DNA of 64,000 nt from CBDANW01 sp965197825 (GTDB taxonomy: Bacteria > Acidobacteriota > Vicinamibacteria > Marinacidobacterales > DATDRI01), in the NCBI GenBank assembly GCA_965197825.1, contig CBDANW010000003.1, positions 1,116,001-1,180,000 on the forward strand. Reading direction: 5' to 3'. A model generated the notes under the pieces. The model had not been told where the DNA came from. It ran no database searches and was given only the letters and a program-made list of their open reading frames with translations. Both the position numbers and the translations under genes were made by a program. Of this stretch, positions 34,140-43,039 are shown in pieces (position 1 is the stretch's first letter; each line of letters begins with the position of its first letter).

Positions 34140-34703
34140 ATGAGTATAGGTTTCTCGCAAATGTGGCAGACTTCTCGAACAGTCAACGCGGCTTCCCTTT
34201 ACCTCGTGGCCCGGTGGCTCCTGCTGGCGGTCGTGCTCGGCTCGGTGGGTGCCTCGTCCTTCGCCCAGGAGAACGATCCAGAGTACTTGTCCATCAAGCG
34301 CCTGGTTCCTGCGTCGAGTAGCAAGCGTGACGACGGGCTTCAAGAGACCATTCACCTGGTGCGCCAATCCTTTCAGGATCAAGAGGCCGATCGGCTGGAG
34401 TCTTGCTTCGCCACGAAGAAGGTCTTCATTTCTCTACGCTCGAAAGAAGCGGAAGCCGGGTACTACACGCGGAGCCAGCTCCACTTCATCTTCGACAAGG
34501 TCTTTCGAGATCTGAAGACCCACAGCTTCAACTACTCTCCCAGCGACGTCACGGTTTCCGGCGATGGTCGCGCTTTCTTCCGCTCTCAATGGACCTACAA
34601 GGTTATGGGTTCCGATACGACGGTGACCGAGCTCTTGCATTTCTCACTCGAGAAAGAAAACAAAGACTGGCGAATCTTCGAGCTCAAATCCGTCTCCAAG
34701 TAG
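34140..34703 (+). CDS. Secreted NTF2-like protein (DUF4783-like)
   Basis: A protein of 187 residues. A hydrophobic signal (LVARWLLLAVVLGSVGASS, cleaved near FAQ) is followed by sequence resembling the DUF4783/NTF2-like fold: SCFATKKVFISLRSKEAEAG, YYTRSQLHFIFDKVFRDL, then β-strands with TYKVMGSDTTVTELLHFSLE and DWRIFELKSV. Function is unknown. It ends 34 bp before the giant sensor kinase, on the same strand, so it may belong to the same operon. Confidence 0.65.
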   Translation: MSIGFSQMWQTSRTVNAASLYLVARWLLLAVVLGSVGASSFAQENDPEYLSIKRLVPASSSKRDDGLQETIHLVRQSFQDQEADRLESCFATKKVFISLRSKEAEAGYYTRSQLHFIFDKVFRDLKTHSFNYSPSDVTVSGDGRAFFRSQWTYKVMGSDTTVTELLHFSLEKENKDWRIFELKSVSK

Positions 34704-34737
34704 CTCGGCCGCCACGCGAGGCCGGGCCGGCCGAAGC

Positions 34738-37700
34738 ATGAACAGCCTGCTTTCTCGTTCCCTCCTACCGCTGGCTTTTGCGGCCTTCGTGGTGACGCTC
34801 TTAGACGTCGCCTCCGGGCTCAGCCGACTCTCCTCAGGCGGGACCGCATTTCTTGCCGTTGCCTGCCTCGTGCTGCTGTTTCTCCTCGCCCGTTCGACGA
34901 GCGTCCGTCGGCAACCGATCCCTTTCGTGCTGCTTTTCAGCTGTCTACTCGCCCTCGGCACACGGCTCGGCGGCTTCGAGGCCGTGTCACACCGGTCCGC
35001 GGCCGAATGGGCTGGATTTCAGAGCCAGCGTGGTGAGCTCGTCGCCACGAGCGTGGCCGAGCGGTTCGCCGATTTGTCTCATCGCGCTCAACTGGCCGCG
35101 AAAAGACTGGCCGACGAGCCGAGCATTCGCCAGGTGATCGCCCAACCCGACAACAAAAAAGCGCTGGCGGCCGCATTCGACCTATTCGAGAGAACGCCCA
35201 TTCCCGCTCCCTTGGCGGAAGCGGTTCCCGGTGTGACTCTCTATGACCGATGGTTTGCACCCCTCGCCTGGAGTGGGAACACAGTCGACCTACGGTCTTA
35301 CTTCGACGCATCGGAAGAAGCGCCGCGGAGCGAGACCACCGTCTTCGAACAAGGCGTCTTCACGCATCTGATCGTCATCGAGTCGATAGACGACAGGAAC
35401 GGGACGCTCGCCATCCAGATTCCGCTCTCCGCTCGACGCGGAATCGACAATCGCTATCTCCACGATTTCGAGGTTGCCGCGGCGTGGTCCGGCAATAGTG
35501 TTTCGACGGACTACGTCGATGTGCGGGAACCCGCGCCGGAGCTAGCGACTCTCTTCGAACGAAACCAGGATCGCTATTGGGGCGGCACAGAAGAGGCGCC
35601 CATGCTCTACTTCCCGTTGCGTTCGCCCGCAGGCGATCTTCTCGCCGTGGTCCAGCTCAACGTGGAAGATCCGGCGACCGCTCTTCTCGAAACGAAACGT
35701 ACCACGCAGCAAGTGGCTGGTTTATTCCTCTCTCTGGCAGCGCTCTTCGCGGTGGTCTGGCTGGGGGCACACCTGCGAAGCGCCGGGCATGGTTTCGCCG
35801 ATCCGATTCTCTTCGTAGCCGCACTCTGGGGTTTCCGCCTCGTCGTTTCGTTGGCGGAGGTGCCTCTCGGGCTCTTTCTCGGTCTAGACAACCCGGCCAG
35901 CTATGCGTCCGGAGCGATGTTCGATCTACTACGCTCGCCGGCCGACTTCTTCCTGACCGCGTTCACGATCGCGCTTACCGCGGCAACCATGACCTGGTTC
36001 ATCGTGTCCAGGGAAACGACGCCGGAGCGTGACCTTCCTGACAGGTCTAGCAGGTCTGACAGGTCTAGCGGGTCTGACAGGTCTCGCGGGCCCGACCGGC
36101 CCAGTTTCTTCGGGGCCTTCCTGCTGCAGGTCCTGGCACGCATCGCGGCGGCGGCGGTCATCTTGCTCGCGTTGTGGTTCGTACGCGACAGCTGGTCTAA
36201 TTCGAATCTCACGCTCGCCACTCCCGGCCTGATTCCCGTCGACGCTCCGCGTCTCGCCGTGCAGATGGCGCTGGTGGCGCTCTGGTTGTCGGCGGCTCTT
36301 ATCACGATGTCGTTGGTGATCGTCACGGAATCGCGCTCGGAGGCTTCGCCGGGCGGTCGATCGTTTCTCCGGTTGGCTCGCTACTGGGCGATGGATATTC
36401 TGGTGCTCACCTTCGCTTATTCCCTTTCGGGCGGAGGCGCGCTCGCCACCCTTCTCCCTCTCGCACTGCCTGTGTTGATTGCATTCGATACGTTGACTTT
36501 TGCTCGGGGGCCCCTCTTCGCCGGATTGCGGCAGGGGGCGGTCTATGCCCGATTCGCCGCGATCTTTCTGACATTGGCCGTTCCCATGCTCTCCTATTTT
36601 CCGGCGGTGGCTTACTACGAACGGTGGGTCGCGCAAGCATTCCTCGAGCAAACGGTGGCTCCCGCTGTTCTGCACCAAGACGACTCGCAGCTCTATGTAC
36701 TACAGGCGACGCTCAGGGCGATCGATCGGATGGAACTTGCCGGCCAGTTCGCAAAGCCCGATCGCGATCAAATCGCCTATCGGATCTGGTCCGGCTCCGA
36801 TCTCTCGGACTTCGTGCTGAGCTCGGCAGTCGACATCTTCGACGAAGACGGCACACCGGTGTCGCGTTTTGCCCTGAACTTTCCCGACAGCGAGCTCGAG
36901 TGGCACCAGCCGGAAGGCGCGCCGCCAGAACAATGGGTCATCGATGAAGAAACCTATCCCGGCGAGCCCAACAGACCGCGCGTCTTCCACGCGCGTCGCG
37001 CCTTGCCCATCGAAGGTGACGCCTTGTGGGATCTTCAGATCAGGTTGGTGGCCGGTTGGAGCAATCTCCCGTTTATTGCGACGCGCAGTCCGTACGCCGA
37101 TCTCTTCCGCTCCTCGGCGGCGGAAGCGCCGTTACCCGCCGCTCACCCGGACCTCGCACTACACGTTTTCGACCGACAAGGTGAGGCCATCTTTAGCTCC
37201 GGGGAGCAGAGGCTTGCCATCGGCGGTGCCTTCGGCCCGACCACTCTGACACCGAGCCCCCCACGCTGGATTGAGGGCACCGCGGGTGACACACGCGACG
37301 TCTTGCTCTTCTCCGACGAAGACTATGTCTATGGTCTCGCTTTTCCTCCCAAGTCCAAGATCGCTTACGGTGCCGACATTGCCGGCTGGATGATTCTGGT
37401 GGCTTTGATCGCGATGGCTCTCTTGCTCGTCGCCGCTGCGATCGGATGGCTTGGTGGAGGCGAGACGTTTCGTGCACGCGACATTTGGACCGACGTCGGG
37501 ACAAGCTTCTATGGCAAGCTCTCCGTGGCGTTTGTGCTGCTGGCTCTGATCCCCATCGCTTCGCTCGCCTTTTTGGTGAGGGGGATCATGGTGCAGCAGC
37601 TTCAGCACGACGTCGAACAGGAGGGCATCGCCAGGGCTCAGGTCGTCGGTCGTTTCGTAAGGGACTATCTGTTGCTGGACAGAATCGATGCCAGTGAACG

Positions 37701-38979
37701 AGGCGTCGCCGCGGTCAGCGATCCACTACTCGAATGGGTGAGCAGCCTGGTGAGCGCCGACGTGGATCTCTTCAGTCGCGGAGAGCTGGTCGCCACCAGC
37801 GAGCGAGAGCTCTTCGACAGCGGCCTTCTTCCGGCGCGCGTCCCCGCCGCCGCCTATCGAGAAGTCGTTCTGAGGCGCGCGAATCACTCCATCCACCGCG
37901 AATCGGTCGGGGCGTTTCAGTATTTCGTTGTCTCCGTCCCCATTGCCCTCGAGCGATGGCGCGAGCCCGGCGTTCTGTCACTACCACTGGCGAGCCGGCA
38001 GCGGGAGATCGACGAGCAAGTGGAGGTACTCAACCAGACGGTTTTTCTGGCTGCCCTCTGTTTCTTCCTGGTAGCCGCAGCGCTCGCCTACTCTCTGGCG
38101 CGGCGCATCGCCGAGCCGATCAACACGCTCACCGCCACGACCCGAAGCGTGGCGCAAGGTGACTTCGACGTCAGCCTCCACACCTCCTCCCGCGACGAGA
38201 TCGGTGCGCTCTTCGAAAGCTTCAATCAGATGACCGCTGACCTCAAACGGCAGCGCGAGCGTCTCGAGAGAACCAAGAAGCTCGAGGCGTGGGCGGAGAT
38301 GGCGCGGCAGGTCGCGCATGAAGTAAAGAATCCGCTGACGCCCATACAGCTATCCACCGAGCATCTGCTCAGAGTCTATGAAGATCCCAACGTCGATTTC
38401 CGTGAAGTGCTGAAGGGCTGCTCGGAGACGATCTTTCAGCAAGTACAAACACTCCGCGAAATATCCCGGGAGTTCTCCTCTTTCGCCTCTCCCTTCGCCC
38501 TCGAGCCCGAGCCCACCGACATTGGACGCTTGGTACGAGAGACGCTCGAGCCGTATCGCCAGGCGCCACCGCCCGGGGTCGCCTTCGACGTCGACATAGC
38601 CGATTCGCTTCCGCGGGTGAGCCTCGACCGGCGACTCATCCAGCGAACGCTCATCAACATCGTGGAAAATTCCCTGAACGCCATCGATGCCCCTAACGGG
38701 GGCGGGCGGATTTCGGTGAGCGTTGCTCCTGATGCTTCCAGCAACGGAAACAGCGTCGAATTAGAGATCTCCGACACGGGCATGGGTATCGATCCCGCTG
38801 TTCGCGCGCGGATTTTCGAGCCCTACTTTTCGACTCGCGCCTCCGGCACCGGGCTAGGCCTCGCCATCGTACGCAAAGCGGTGGAGGAGCATGGCGGGAG
38901 CATCTCCGTAGAGAGCGAGCAGGGTAAGGGGACGACCGTGCGAGTCCGACTACCCGTGAAGGCTGCAGACCCGGGTTAA
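34738..38979 (+). CDS. Very large membrane sensor histidine kinase (NtrY-like output)
   Basis: A protein of 1413 residues, far longer than a usual sensor kinase. The N-terminal ~900 residues contain around 15 hydrophobic segments and at least two soluble, probably periplasmic, regions (about residues 90-320 and 640-870). A last TM pair flanks a third sensory stretch. The HAMP domain is near 1120-1180. The H-box is ARQVAHEVKNPLTPIQLSTE with the phospho-acceptor His near residue 1192. The ATPase has NIVENSLNAI (near 1307), ISDTGMGID and TGLGLAI. The output half resembles NtrY. No response regulator is adjacent. A 9-nt tandem repeat (36043-36096) encodes a Ser/Asp/Arg-rich cytoplasmic or loop linker. 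Confidence 0.9.
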   Translation: MNSLLSRSLLPLAFAAFVVTLLDVASGLSRLSSGGTAFLAVACLVLLFLLARSTSVRRQPIPFVLLFSCLLALGTRLGGFEAVSHRSAAEWAGFQSQRGELVATSVAERFADLSHRAQLAAKRLADEPSIRQVIAQPDNKKALAAAFDLFERTPIPAPLAEAVPGVTLYDRWFAPLAWSGNTVDLRSYFDASEEAPRSETTVFEQGVFTHLIVIESIDDRNGTLAIQIPLSARRGIDNRYLHDFEVAAAWSGNSVSTDYVDVREPAPELATLFERNQDRYWGGTEEAPMLYFPLRSPAGDLLAVVQLNVEDPATALLETKRTTQQVAGLFLSLAALFAVVWLGAHLRSAGHGFADPILFVAALWGFRLVVSLAEVPLGLFLGLDNPASYASGAMFDLLRSPADFFLTAFTIALTAATMTWFIVSRETTPERDLPDRSSRSDRSSGSDRSRGPDRPSFFGAFLLQVLARIAAAAVILLALWFVRDSWSNSNLTLATPGLIPVDAPRLAVQMALVALWLSAALITMSLVIVTESRSEASPGGRSFLRLARYWAMDILVLTFAYSLSGGGALATLLPLALPVLIAFDTLTFARGPLFAGLRQGAVYARFAAIFLTLAVPMLSYFPAVAYYERWVAQAFLEQTVAPAVLHQDDSQLYVLQATLRAIDRMELAGQFAKPDRDQIAYRIWSGSDLSDFVLSSAVDIFDEDGTPVSRFALNFPDSELEWHQPEGAPPEQWVIDEETYPGEPNRPRVFHARRALPIEGDALWDLQIRLVAGWSNLPFIATRSPYADLFRSSAAEAPLPAAHPDLALHVFDRQGEAIFSSGEQRLAIGGAFGPTTLTPSPPRWIEGTAGDTRDVLLFSDEDYVYGLAFPPKSKIAYGADIAGWMILVALIAMALLLVAAAIGWLGGGETFRARDIWTDVGTSFYGKLSVAFVLLALIPIASLAFLVRGIMVQQLQHDVEQEGIARAQVVGRFVRDYLLLDRIDASERGVAAVSDPLLEWVSSLVSADVDLFSRGELVATSERELFDSGLLPARVPAAAYREVVLRRANHSIHRESVGAFQYFVVSVPIALERWREPGVLSLPLASRQREIDEQVEVLNQTVFLAALCFFLVAAALAYSLARRIAEPINTLTATTRSVAQGDFDVSLHTSSRDEIGALFESFNQMTADLKRQRERLERTKKLEAWAEMARQVAHEVKNPLTPIQLSTEHLLRVYEDPNVDFREVLKGCSETIFQQVQTLREISREFSSFASPFALEPEPTDIGRLVRETLEPYRQAPPPGVAFDVDIADSLPRVSLDRRLIQRTLINIVENSLNAIDAPNGGGRISVSVAPDASSNGNSVELEISDTGMGIDPAVRARIFEPYFSTRASGTGLGLAIVRKAVEEHGGSISVESEQGKGTTVRVRLPVKAADPG
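36043..36096 (+). repeat. Six 9-nt tandem units inside the sensor kinase gene
   Basis: The units AGGTCTAGC, AGGTCTGAC, AGGTCTAGC, GGGTCTGAC, AGGTCTCGC and GGGCCCGAC follow one another without gaps. They encode an Arg-Ser-Ser/Asp-type linker between transmembrane segments. The unit length keeps the reading frame. Confidence 0.85.
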
Positions 38980-39077
38980 GGGCCCGGGCAAGAATAACTA
39001 CCGATTCTTGGACGCCGATGCGCAGAATCCCGTAATGGGAGAAGCGTTGGCCGATCAGAGACACGACAAGTGCCTCG

Positions 39078-39107
39078 TTGACAAAGCTATTATCACAGTG
39101 ATAATAA
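39078..39107 (+). promoter_or_regulatory. Promoter with palindromic operator of the winged-helix/PIN operon
   Basis: TTGACA (39078-39083) is a consensus -35 box, and a TAAT-rich -10 lies near 39101-39107. Between them sits a perfect 17-bp palindrome, ATTATCACAGTGATAAT (39089-39105), which overlaps the -10. The antitoxin ATG is at 39123. A repressor bound here would block RNA polymerase, the usual layout for autoregulated toxin-antitoxin operons. Confidence 0.7.
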
Positions 39108-39122
39108 TATTGTCATGGTGCA

Positions 39123-39473
39123 ATGAAAAAGACCTCGAAAGGGTCACGACCCGCTAGGGACAAGGATTACTCAGCGGTTCTGGAACACGCCTATATCCAC
39201 CTGACGAGTGCACGGCATACGACAAAGACTCTGGCCCAGGCCCTCGCCGTTTCCACCGCTACTGCGTTTCGCATCATCGAGGAGCTGCGGGCGCGAGGCA
39301 TCCAGATCGAGAGTGTGAAGCGGGGGCGCGAGTGGTATTTCGAGGTGGTCGATTCAGAGTTGGTCGCGGCCACCTGGAAATCGGATCCCCTCGTGAAGAA
39401 CGTCGGCTTTATCACCCGTAGTAACCGTAAGCCCGGGCAATCGGAAGATGACGTCGTTTACGATCGAAACTGA
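39123..39473 (+). CDS. Winged-helix DNA-binding protein, likely antitoxin/autoregulator
   Basis: A protein of 116 residues. The helix-turn-helix region is KTLAQALAVSTATAFRIIEE, LRARGIQIESVKRGREWYFE, which reads as a winged helix (helix, helix, then a β-hairpin wing). The C-terminal part (residues ~75-116) is extended and acidic at the end, as expected for a toxin-wrapping tail. It lies 9 bp upstream of a PIN toxin gene and directly downstream of a promoter with a 17-bp palindrome. Winged-helix antitoxins are less common partners of PIN toxins than VapB-type folds. Confidence 0.75.
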   Translation: MKKTSKGSRPARDKDYSAVLEHAYIHLTSARHTTKTLAQALAVSTATAFRIIEELRARGIQIESVKRGREWYFEVVDSELVAATWKSDPLVKNVGFITRSNRKPGQSEDDVVYDRN

Positions 39474-39482
39474 GGCCGCAAC

Positions 39483-39899
39483 GTGAAGAGGGGGCGGTGG
39501 GTGCTGGTCGATACCAGTGCCCTGGTTGGTATTTTCATGAGGGACGATGACTGGCATGGACCGGCAGTGGAAGCCCTGGAGAAGCTCCAAGCTAGCGGGA
39601 GAATGATGCTCACCACCAATGACGTCTTCGGTGAGACGCTGACCGCTCTCCGGAGATGGGCGGGGCACGCTCAGGCCGTGGGAGTCGGAGACATCTTGAG
39701 GCAAAGTGAGCTGGTCAAGCTAGTAAGTATCGACGACACGACACGCGAGGCCGCCTGGAGGCTCTTCAAGAAGTACGACGATCAAGTGTTGTCCTTCACC
39801 GACTGCACTTCCTTCGCAACGATGCATCGATTTCAAATTCAGGAGGCCTTTACTTTCGACGACGACTTCAGAAAAGTCGGATACACTGTTCTTCCCTGA
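39483..39899 (+). CDS. PIN-domain ribonuclease toxin (VapC-like)
   Basis: A protein of 138 residues with the four acidic PIN residues: D10 in VDTSALV, E51 in DVFGETLTALRR, D107 in LSFTDCTSFATM and D126 in AFTFDDDF. These bind Mg2+/Mn2+ for RNA cleavage. The LSFTDCTS segment and the C-terminal D-D-D-F are typical of VapC/PIN toxins. The start is GTG, 9 bp after the stop of the winged-helix gene. All key residues are present, so the toxin looks functional. Confidence 0.88.
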   Translation: MKRGRWVLVDTSALVGIFMRDDDWHGPAVEALEKLQASGRMMLTTNDVFGETLTALRRWAGHAQAVGVGDILRQSELVKLVSIDDTTREAAWRLFKKYDDQVLSFTDCTSFATMHRFQIQEAFTFDDDFRKVGYTVLP

Positions 39900-40030
39900 G
39901 CGTCAATAGATTTCCAGAAGCCGCTGCCTTTCGGCCTCGTATTCCTTGAGGAATTCGCTGTACGGCGGCGAGTCGAGAGAAACTCACTGCCGAGATTCTT
40001 AACGGCACTTGATTGCCGCCTTCCGCTAAT

Positions 40031-40450
40031 CTAACGCCGCGCGTCGGCAATGACCTCGAGGGCCTTCGGTGTCAGATCGTAGGCAGCCAGCTCATCCAAC
40101 GGGACCAGACGCACCTCTTTGACGTCGGATCCGGCAGCCAACTTGCCTTCCACATACTCGCAAAGAAAATCGGCCAGCACGTAGTGGTAACGGATTCGGC
40201 TGGCATCGTCCTTGTCGATGAAATCGAAGAGCGTGAGCTCCTTCACGACTCGAACCGACCAACCGGTCTCCTCTTTGATCTCACGGACGACGGCTTGTTC
40301 CATCGTCTCGCCGAGCTCCACCAAGCCGCCAGGTAGGGTCCAGCGGCCGTCGAGCGGGGGCTGGCCCCGGCGAACCAACAAGACTTTCCCGCTCTCGATG
40401 ATGACGGCTCCCACCCCGAATGCCGGTTCGCTCGGGTAGGATCGCTTCAC
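40031..40450 (-). CDS. NUDIX hydrolase
   Basis: A protein of 139 residues with a complete Nudix box (residues 42-64): GLVELGETMEQAVVREIKEE then TGW, matching G-x5-E-x7-R-E-U-x-E-E-x-G-U. It begins VGAVIIESGKVLLVRRGQPP and GRWTLPGG. Substrate is unknown; short enzymes of this kind hydrolyse ADP-ribose or (deoxy)nucleotide diphosphates. Its start is 3 bp after the stop of the aspartate-semialdehyde-dehydrogenase-like gene, so it ends the psd-pssA operon. Confidence 0.9.
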   Translation of the reverse strand: MKRSYPSEPAFGVGAVIIESGKVLLVRRGQPPLDGRWTLPGGLVELGETMEQAVVREIKEETGWSVRVVKELTLFDFIDKDDASRIRYHYVLADFLCEYVEGKLAAGSDVKEVRLVPLDELAAYDLTPKALEVIADARR

Positions 40451-40453
40451 TAA

Positions 40454-41491
40454 CTACGTGCTCCCGTCACCGCTGAGAAGTTTCTTCCCGAGCTCCAACG
40501 CGTTTTGAGCGGAGTCGACAGCAGCGGAGTCCGCCGCCAGCCAGAGCCAAAACCCCCCGGCCTGCCCGCCGTCCGGGCGCACATGACCCACGTGCACTTG
40601 CTTCGAGCCGGCGACGGCCACCGGTGACACGGCTCGAGTCGACCCTTGGGGGCCTTCGGGAGCCTCAAGTAATGGACTCGTGTCGAGGTCCGCACGCTCT
40701 GCCAGTGCCGCGACCACAGCTTCCACGGTGGGTTGCTCGGCAAGTTGAACCCATAGGGAGACCGCATAGCTGTGGAAAACGGGAGCCAGGACTAGAGACA
40801 CCGAGACCCGATTCTCTTCGAGACCCGCGAGCTCGCATGCTTCCTTCGCAACCGTGATCTCGGGGCGAGCTTCCTTCTTGTCTTTACCCGTCGGCGGCGA
40901 GAGCAGATTGAACGCAAGCTGTTCGCCTATCATCTCGGTCGGCGGCTCTCCGAAATTGAGGAGCTGCACGACCTGCTGATGAAGCTCCTTCACCGCGGTC
41001 TCGCCGAGCTCCGACGCCGGTAACATCACCGTCCCGTGTGCCCGCTCGACCTCGAAGGCCGCACCCAATGCCTCCAACACTTTGCCGAGCAATATGGAAG
41101 CCCCGTCTGGAAGTCCGAAGAGCCGAGCGTCCTCGGGGAGAAATTTCTCGTTCAGCCCCGCGGCGGCGACGGGCGCCTGGAGCTGCCCCCCCGCGGCCAA
41201 CGTCAGCACACCCTGGCCCGCCGCGGCGACCGCTTCGGCCAGCACTTCCGGCGAGGTATCTTCTCCGACGAACATCACGTCGAGTGAGGGAAAAAGATCC
41301 GAATCCAGCGCCTGCGTGACCAGGACCTCGTCTTCGAACTGGGTGAGGACCGAGCCGGCGTTCGGCTGCCCATCAAAGAGCTTGAGCTCGATGACCGGCA
41401 ACACCTGCTGGTCACTTTGATCGAGGAGTGCGCGGACTCTCTGCCCGAAGGGACTAAGGGGACCCACCACCGCGACGCGGTAGCCCTTCAT
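40454..41491 (-). CDS. Aspartate-semialdehyde dehydrogenase-like protein lacking the catalytic Cys
   Basis: A protein of 345 residues with the Asd fold. The NAD(P)-binding start is YRVAVVGPLSPFGQRVRALL. The second half has HGTVMLPASELGETAVKELH and RVSVSLVLAPVFHSYAVSLW, which parallel Asd's dimer-interface and substrate regions. Where Asd has G-N-P-N-C-S/A-T, this protein has GLPDGASILLGKVL, so the catalytic Cys is Ala or Ser. The only Cys (KEACEL) is elsewhere. It is therefore a catalytically altered paralogue. It overlaps pssA by ATGA and sits in a phospholipid operon. Confidence 0.8.
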   Translation of the reverse strand: MKGYRVAVVGPLSPFGQRVRALLDQSDQQVLPVIELKLFDGQPNAGSVLTQFEDEVLVTQALDSDLFPSLDVMFVGEDTSPEVLAEAVAAAGQGVLTLAAGGQLQAPVAAAGLNEKFLPEDARLFGLPDGASILLGKVLEALGAAFEVERAHGTVMLPASELGETAVKELHQQVVQLLNFGEPPTEMIGEQLAFNLLSPPTGKDKKEARPEITVAKEACELAGLEENRVSVSLVLAPVFHSYAVSLWVQLAEQPTVEAVVAALAERADLDTSPLLEAPEGPQGSTRAVSPVAVAGSKQVHVGHVRPDGGQAGGFWLWLAADSAAVDSAQNALELGKKLLSGDGST

Positions 41492-42276
41492 GCATCCAGA
41501 TCCTTCGAAGCCGAGGAGAGCGCTTCCTCCGGATTGGGCGCCGTGTTCAGTTTGGTACGGCGGAGGAACGAGTACACTTTGAGCGCCAGACCGCTCACGA
41601 GATAGGTCACCGACATGCTCAGCAACATCACCTGCGGATGCGTCCCGATCGCAACGAAGAGGAGGGCGAGGAGCAGAATGACCAAGTGCGAGTGCCGGCC
41701 GCGCAGATCGATGTCTTTGAAGCTGTAGTAGCGAAGGGTGCTTACCATCAAAAGCGCCAGCGAGGGCACGAGGAAAAGAATCGGAATCGCCTGGTTTCTT
41801 CCCGCAAGCGATACCGGAAACATGAAAACGATGGAGGCGATCACACCCGCGGCCGCCGGAATGGGCAAACCCACGAAGTAACGCTTGCCGACCGATGACT
41901 GGATGTTGAAACGTGCCAGCCGCGTGAGGCCACATACGAGAAACAGAAAACATGCCAGCCAGCCGATCCGCGGCCATAGATGGAGCCCCCACGTGTAGGC
42001 GAGGACGCCGGGGGCAACGCCGAAGGAGACCACGTCGGCTAGCGAGTCGAACTCTTTCCCAAACTCGCTCGACGCGTTGGCCAGACGCGCGACCCGCCCG
42101 TCGAGTGTATCCAGCAGGATCGCCCAGCCGATCAGCATCGCCGCCAGCTCGAGCTCGCCTTTCATGCTGCTCACGATGGAATAGAAGCCACAAAAGATGT
42201 TGGCAACGGTAAACAAGCTCGGCAAGAAGTAGATGCCGCGTCGAACTCGGCGCTTGGCTTGTGGTGGGTTGATCAT
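41488..42276 (-). CDS. pssA: CDP-diacylglycerol-serine O-phosphatidyltransferase
   Basis: A protein of 262 residues with about eight transmembrane helices. The CDP-alcohol phosphotransferase motif D-G-x2-A-R-x8-G-x3-D-x3-D is present in LDGRVARLANASSEFGKEFD then SLAD. It begins RRGIYFLPSLFTVANIFCGF. It makes phosphatidylserine in the inner membrane. Its ATG at 42276 overlaps the psd stop by 4 bp. Together they form the classic pathway to phosphatidylethanolamine. Confidence 0.93.
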   Translation of the reverse strand: MINPPQAKRRVRRGIYFLPSLFTVANIFCGFYSIVSSMKGELELAAMLIGWAILLDTLDGRVARLANASSEFGKEFDSLADVVSFGVAPGVLAYTWGLHLWPRIGWLACFLFLVCGLTRLARFNIQSSVGKRYFVGLPIPAAAGVIASIVFMFPVSLAGRNQAIPILFLVPSLALLMVSTLRYYSFKDIDLRGRHSHLVILLLALLFVAIGTHPQVMLLSMSVTYLVSGLALKVYSFLRRTKLNTAPNPEEALSSASKDLDA

Positions 42277-42893
42277 GTTTTTTCCGCCAGCGCCGACTCG
42301 CCTCCCCGAACGCGCTCGCCGACCGAGACCAAGACCTTGATCTCCGGTGGGAGAAGCACGTCCACTCGCGAGCCGAATTGAATCAATCCGAATCGTTCTC
42401 CACGCTCCAGGCGCTCGTCTTTCTTTTTGGAAAAAACGATCCGGCGCGCGATGACCCCGGCGATCTGACGCACGGTGACCTGGAACGACTCTCCGGAGAG
42501 GGTGACTTCGTTTTGTTCGTTCTGCGACGACGCCTGTTCCCGGTATGCGGGTAGAAACCGACCCGAGGTGTAGCTCAGATCGGTGATGACTCCCGCGATA
42601 GGCGATCGATTGATGTGTACGTCGAATATCGAAAGAAAGATGCTGACCTGGGTCCTTCCGGAGGAGGGATCTTTTTCCGGTCCCACGTACACGACTTTTC
42701 CATCCGCGGGAGAGACCCAAATGCGCGGATCGGCCGGGGGCGTCCGCTCTGGATCGCGAAAGAAATAGATGACGAATAGGGCAAGCCCGAACGGCAGGAG
42801 GGACACCAGCCTGGTCGCGGGAAAGAACGCTAGGACAAGACCGGCGGCAGCCAGAACGCCGATGTACGCGAAGCCCTGCCGTGCAATTCTCAT
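42273..42893 (-). CDS. psd: Phosphatidylserine decarboxylase, short type
   Basis: A protein of 206 residues: IYFFRDPERTPPADPRIWVS, PADGKVVYVG, IFLSIFDVHINRSPIAG and ERFGLIQFGSRVDVLLPPE. The Gly-Ser of QFGSR is the self-cleavage site that yields the pyruvoyl group in the short Psd/archaetidylserine-decarboxylase group. It makes phosphatidylethanolamine from PssA product. I chose the ATG at 42893 because the extra upstream residues (to 42983) do not fit the family. It overlaps pssA by 4 bp (ATGA). Confidence 0.92.
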   Translation of the reverse strand: MRIARQGFAYIGVLAAAGLVLAFFPATRLVSLLPFGLALFVIYFFRDPERTPPADPRIWVSPADGKVVYVGPEKDPSSGRTQVSIFLSIFDVHINRSPIAGVITDLSYTSGRFLPAYREQASSQNEQNEVTLSGESFQVTVRQIAGVIARRIVFSKKKDERLERGERFGLIQFGSRVDVLLPPEIKVLVSVGERVRGGESALAEKT

Positions 42894-43039
42894 CTCATCC
42901 GGAATATCGTAGCTGTCAAGAAAAGGCGCGACGCTCGCGCGAAAGGAACCTCGAAATATGGCGGAAATACAAAAGGAGCCCATGGATCTCCGGGCTCTCC
43001 ATTTCGGGAGCGGGGACCGAAAGGCCGGTCGAGCTCGGA

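Noticed and set aside
40454..42193. A 579-codon frame starting upstream of the Asd-like gene
   Set aside because: Only the part from 41491 has protein-like sequence; the upstream extension is antisense-type low-complexity sequence overlapping pssA in another frame.
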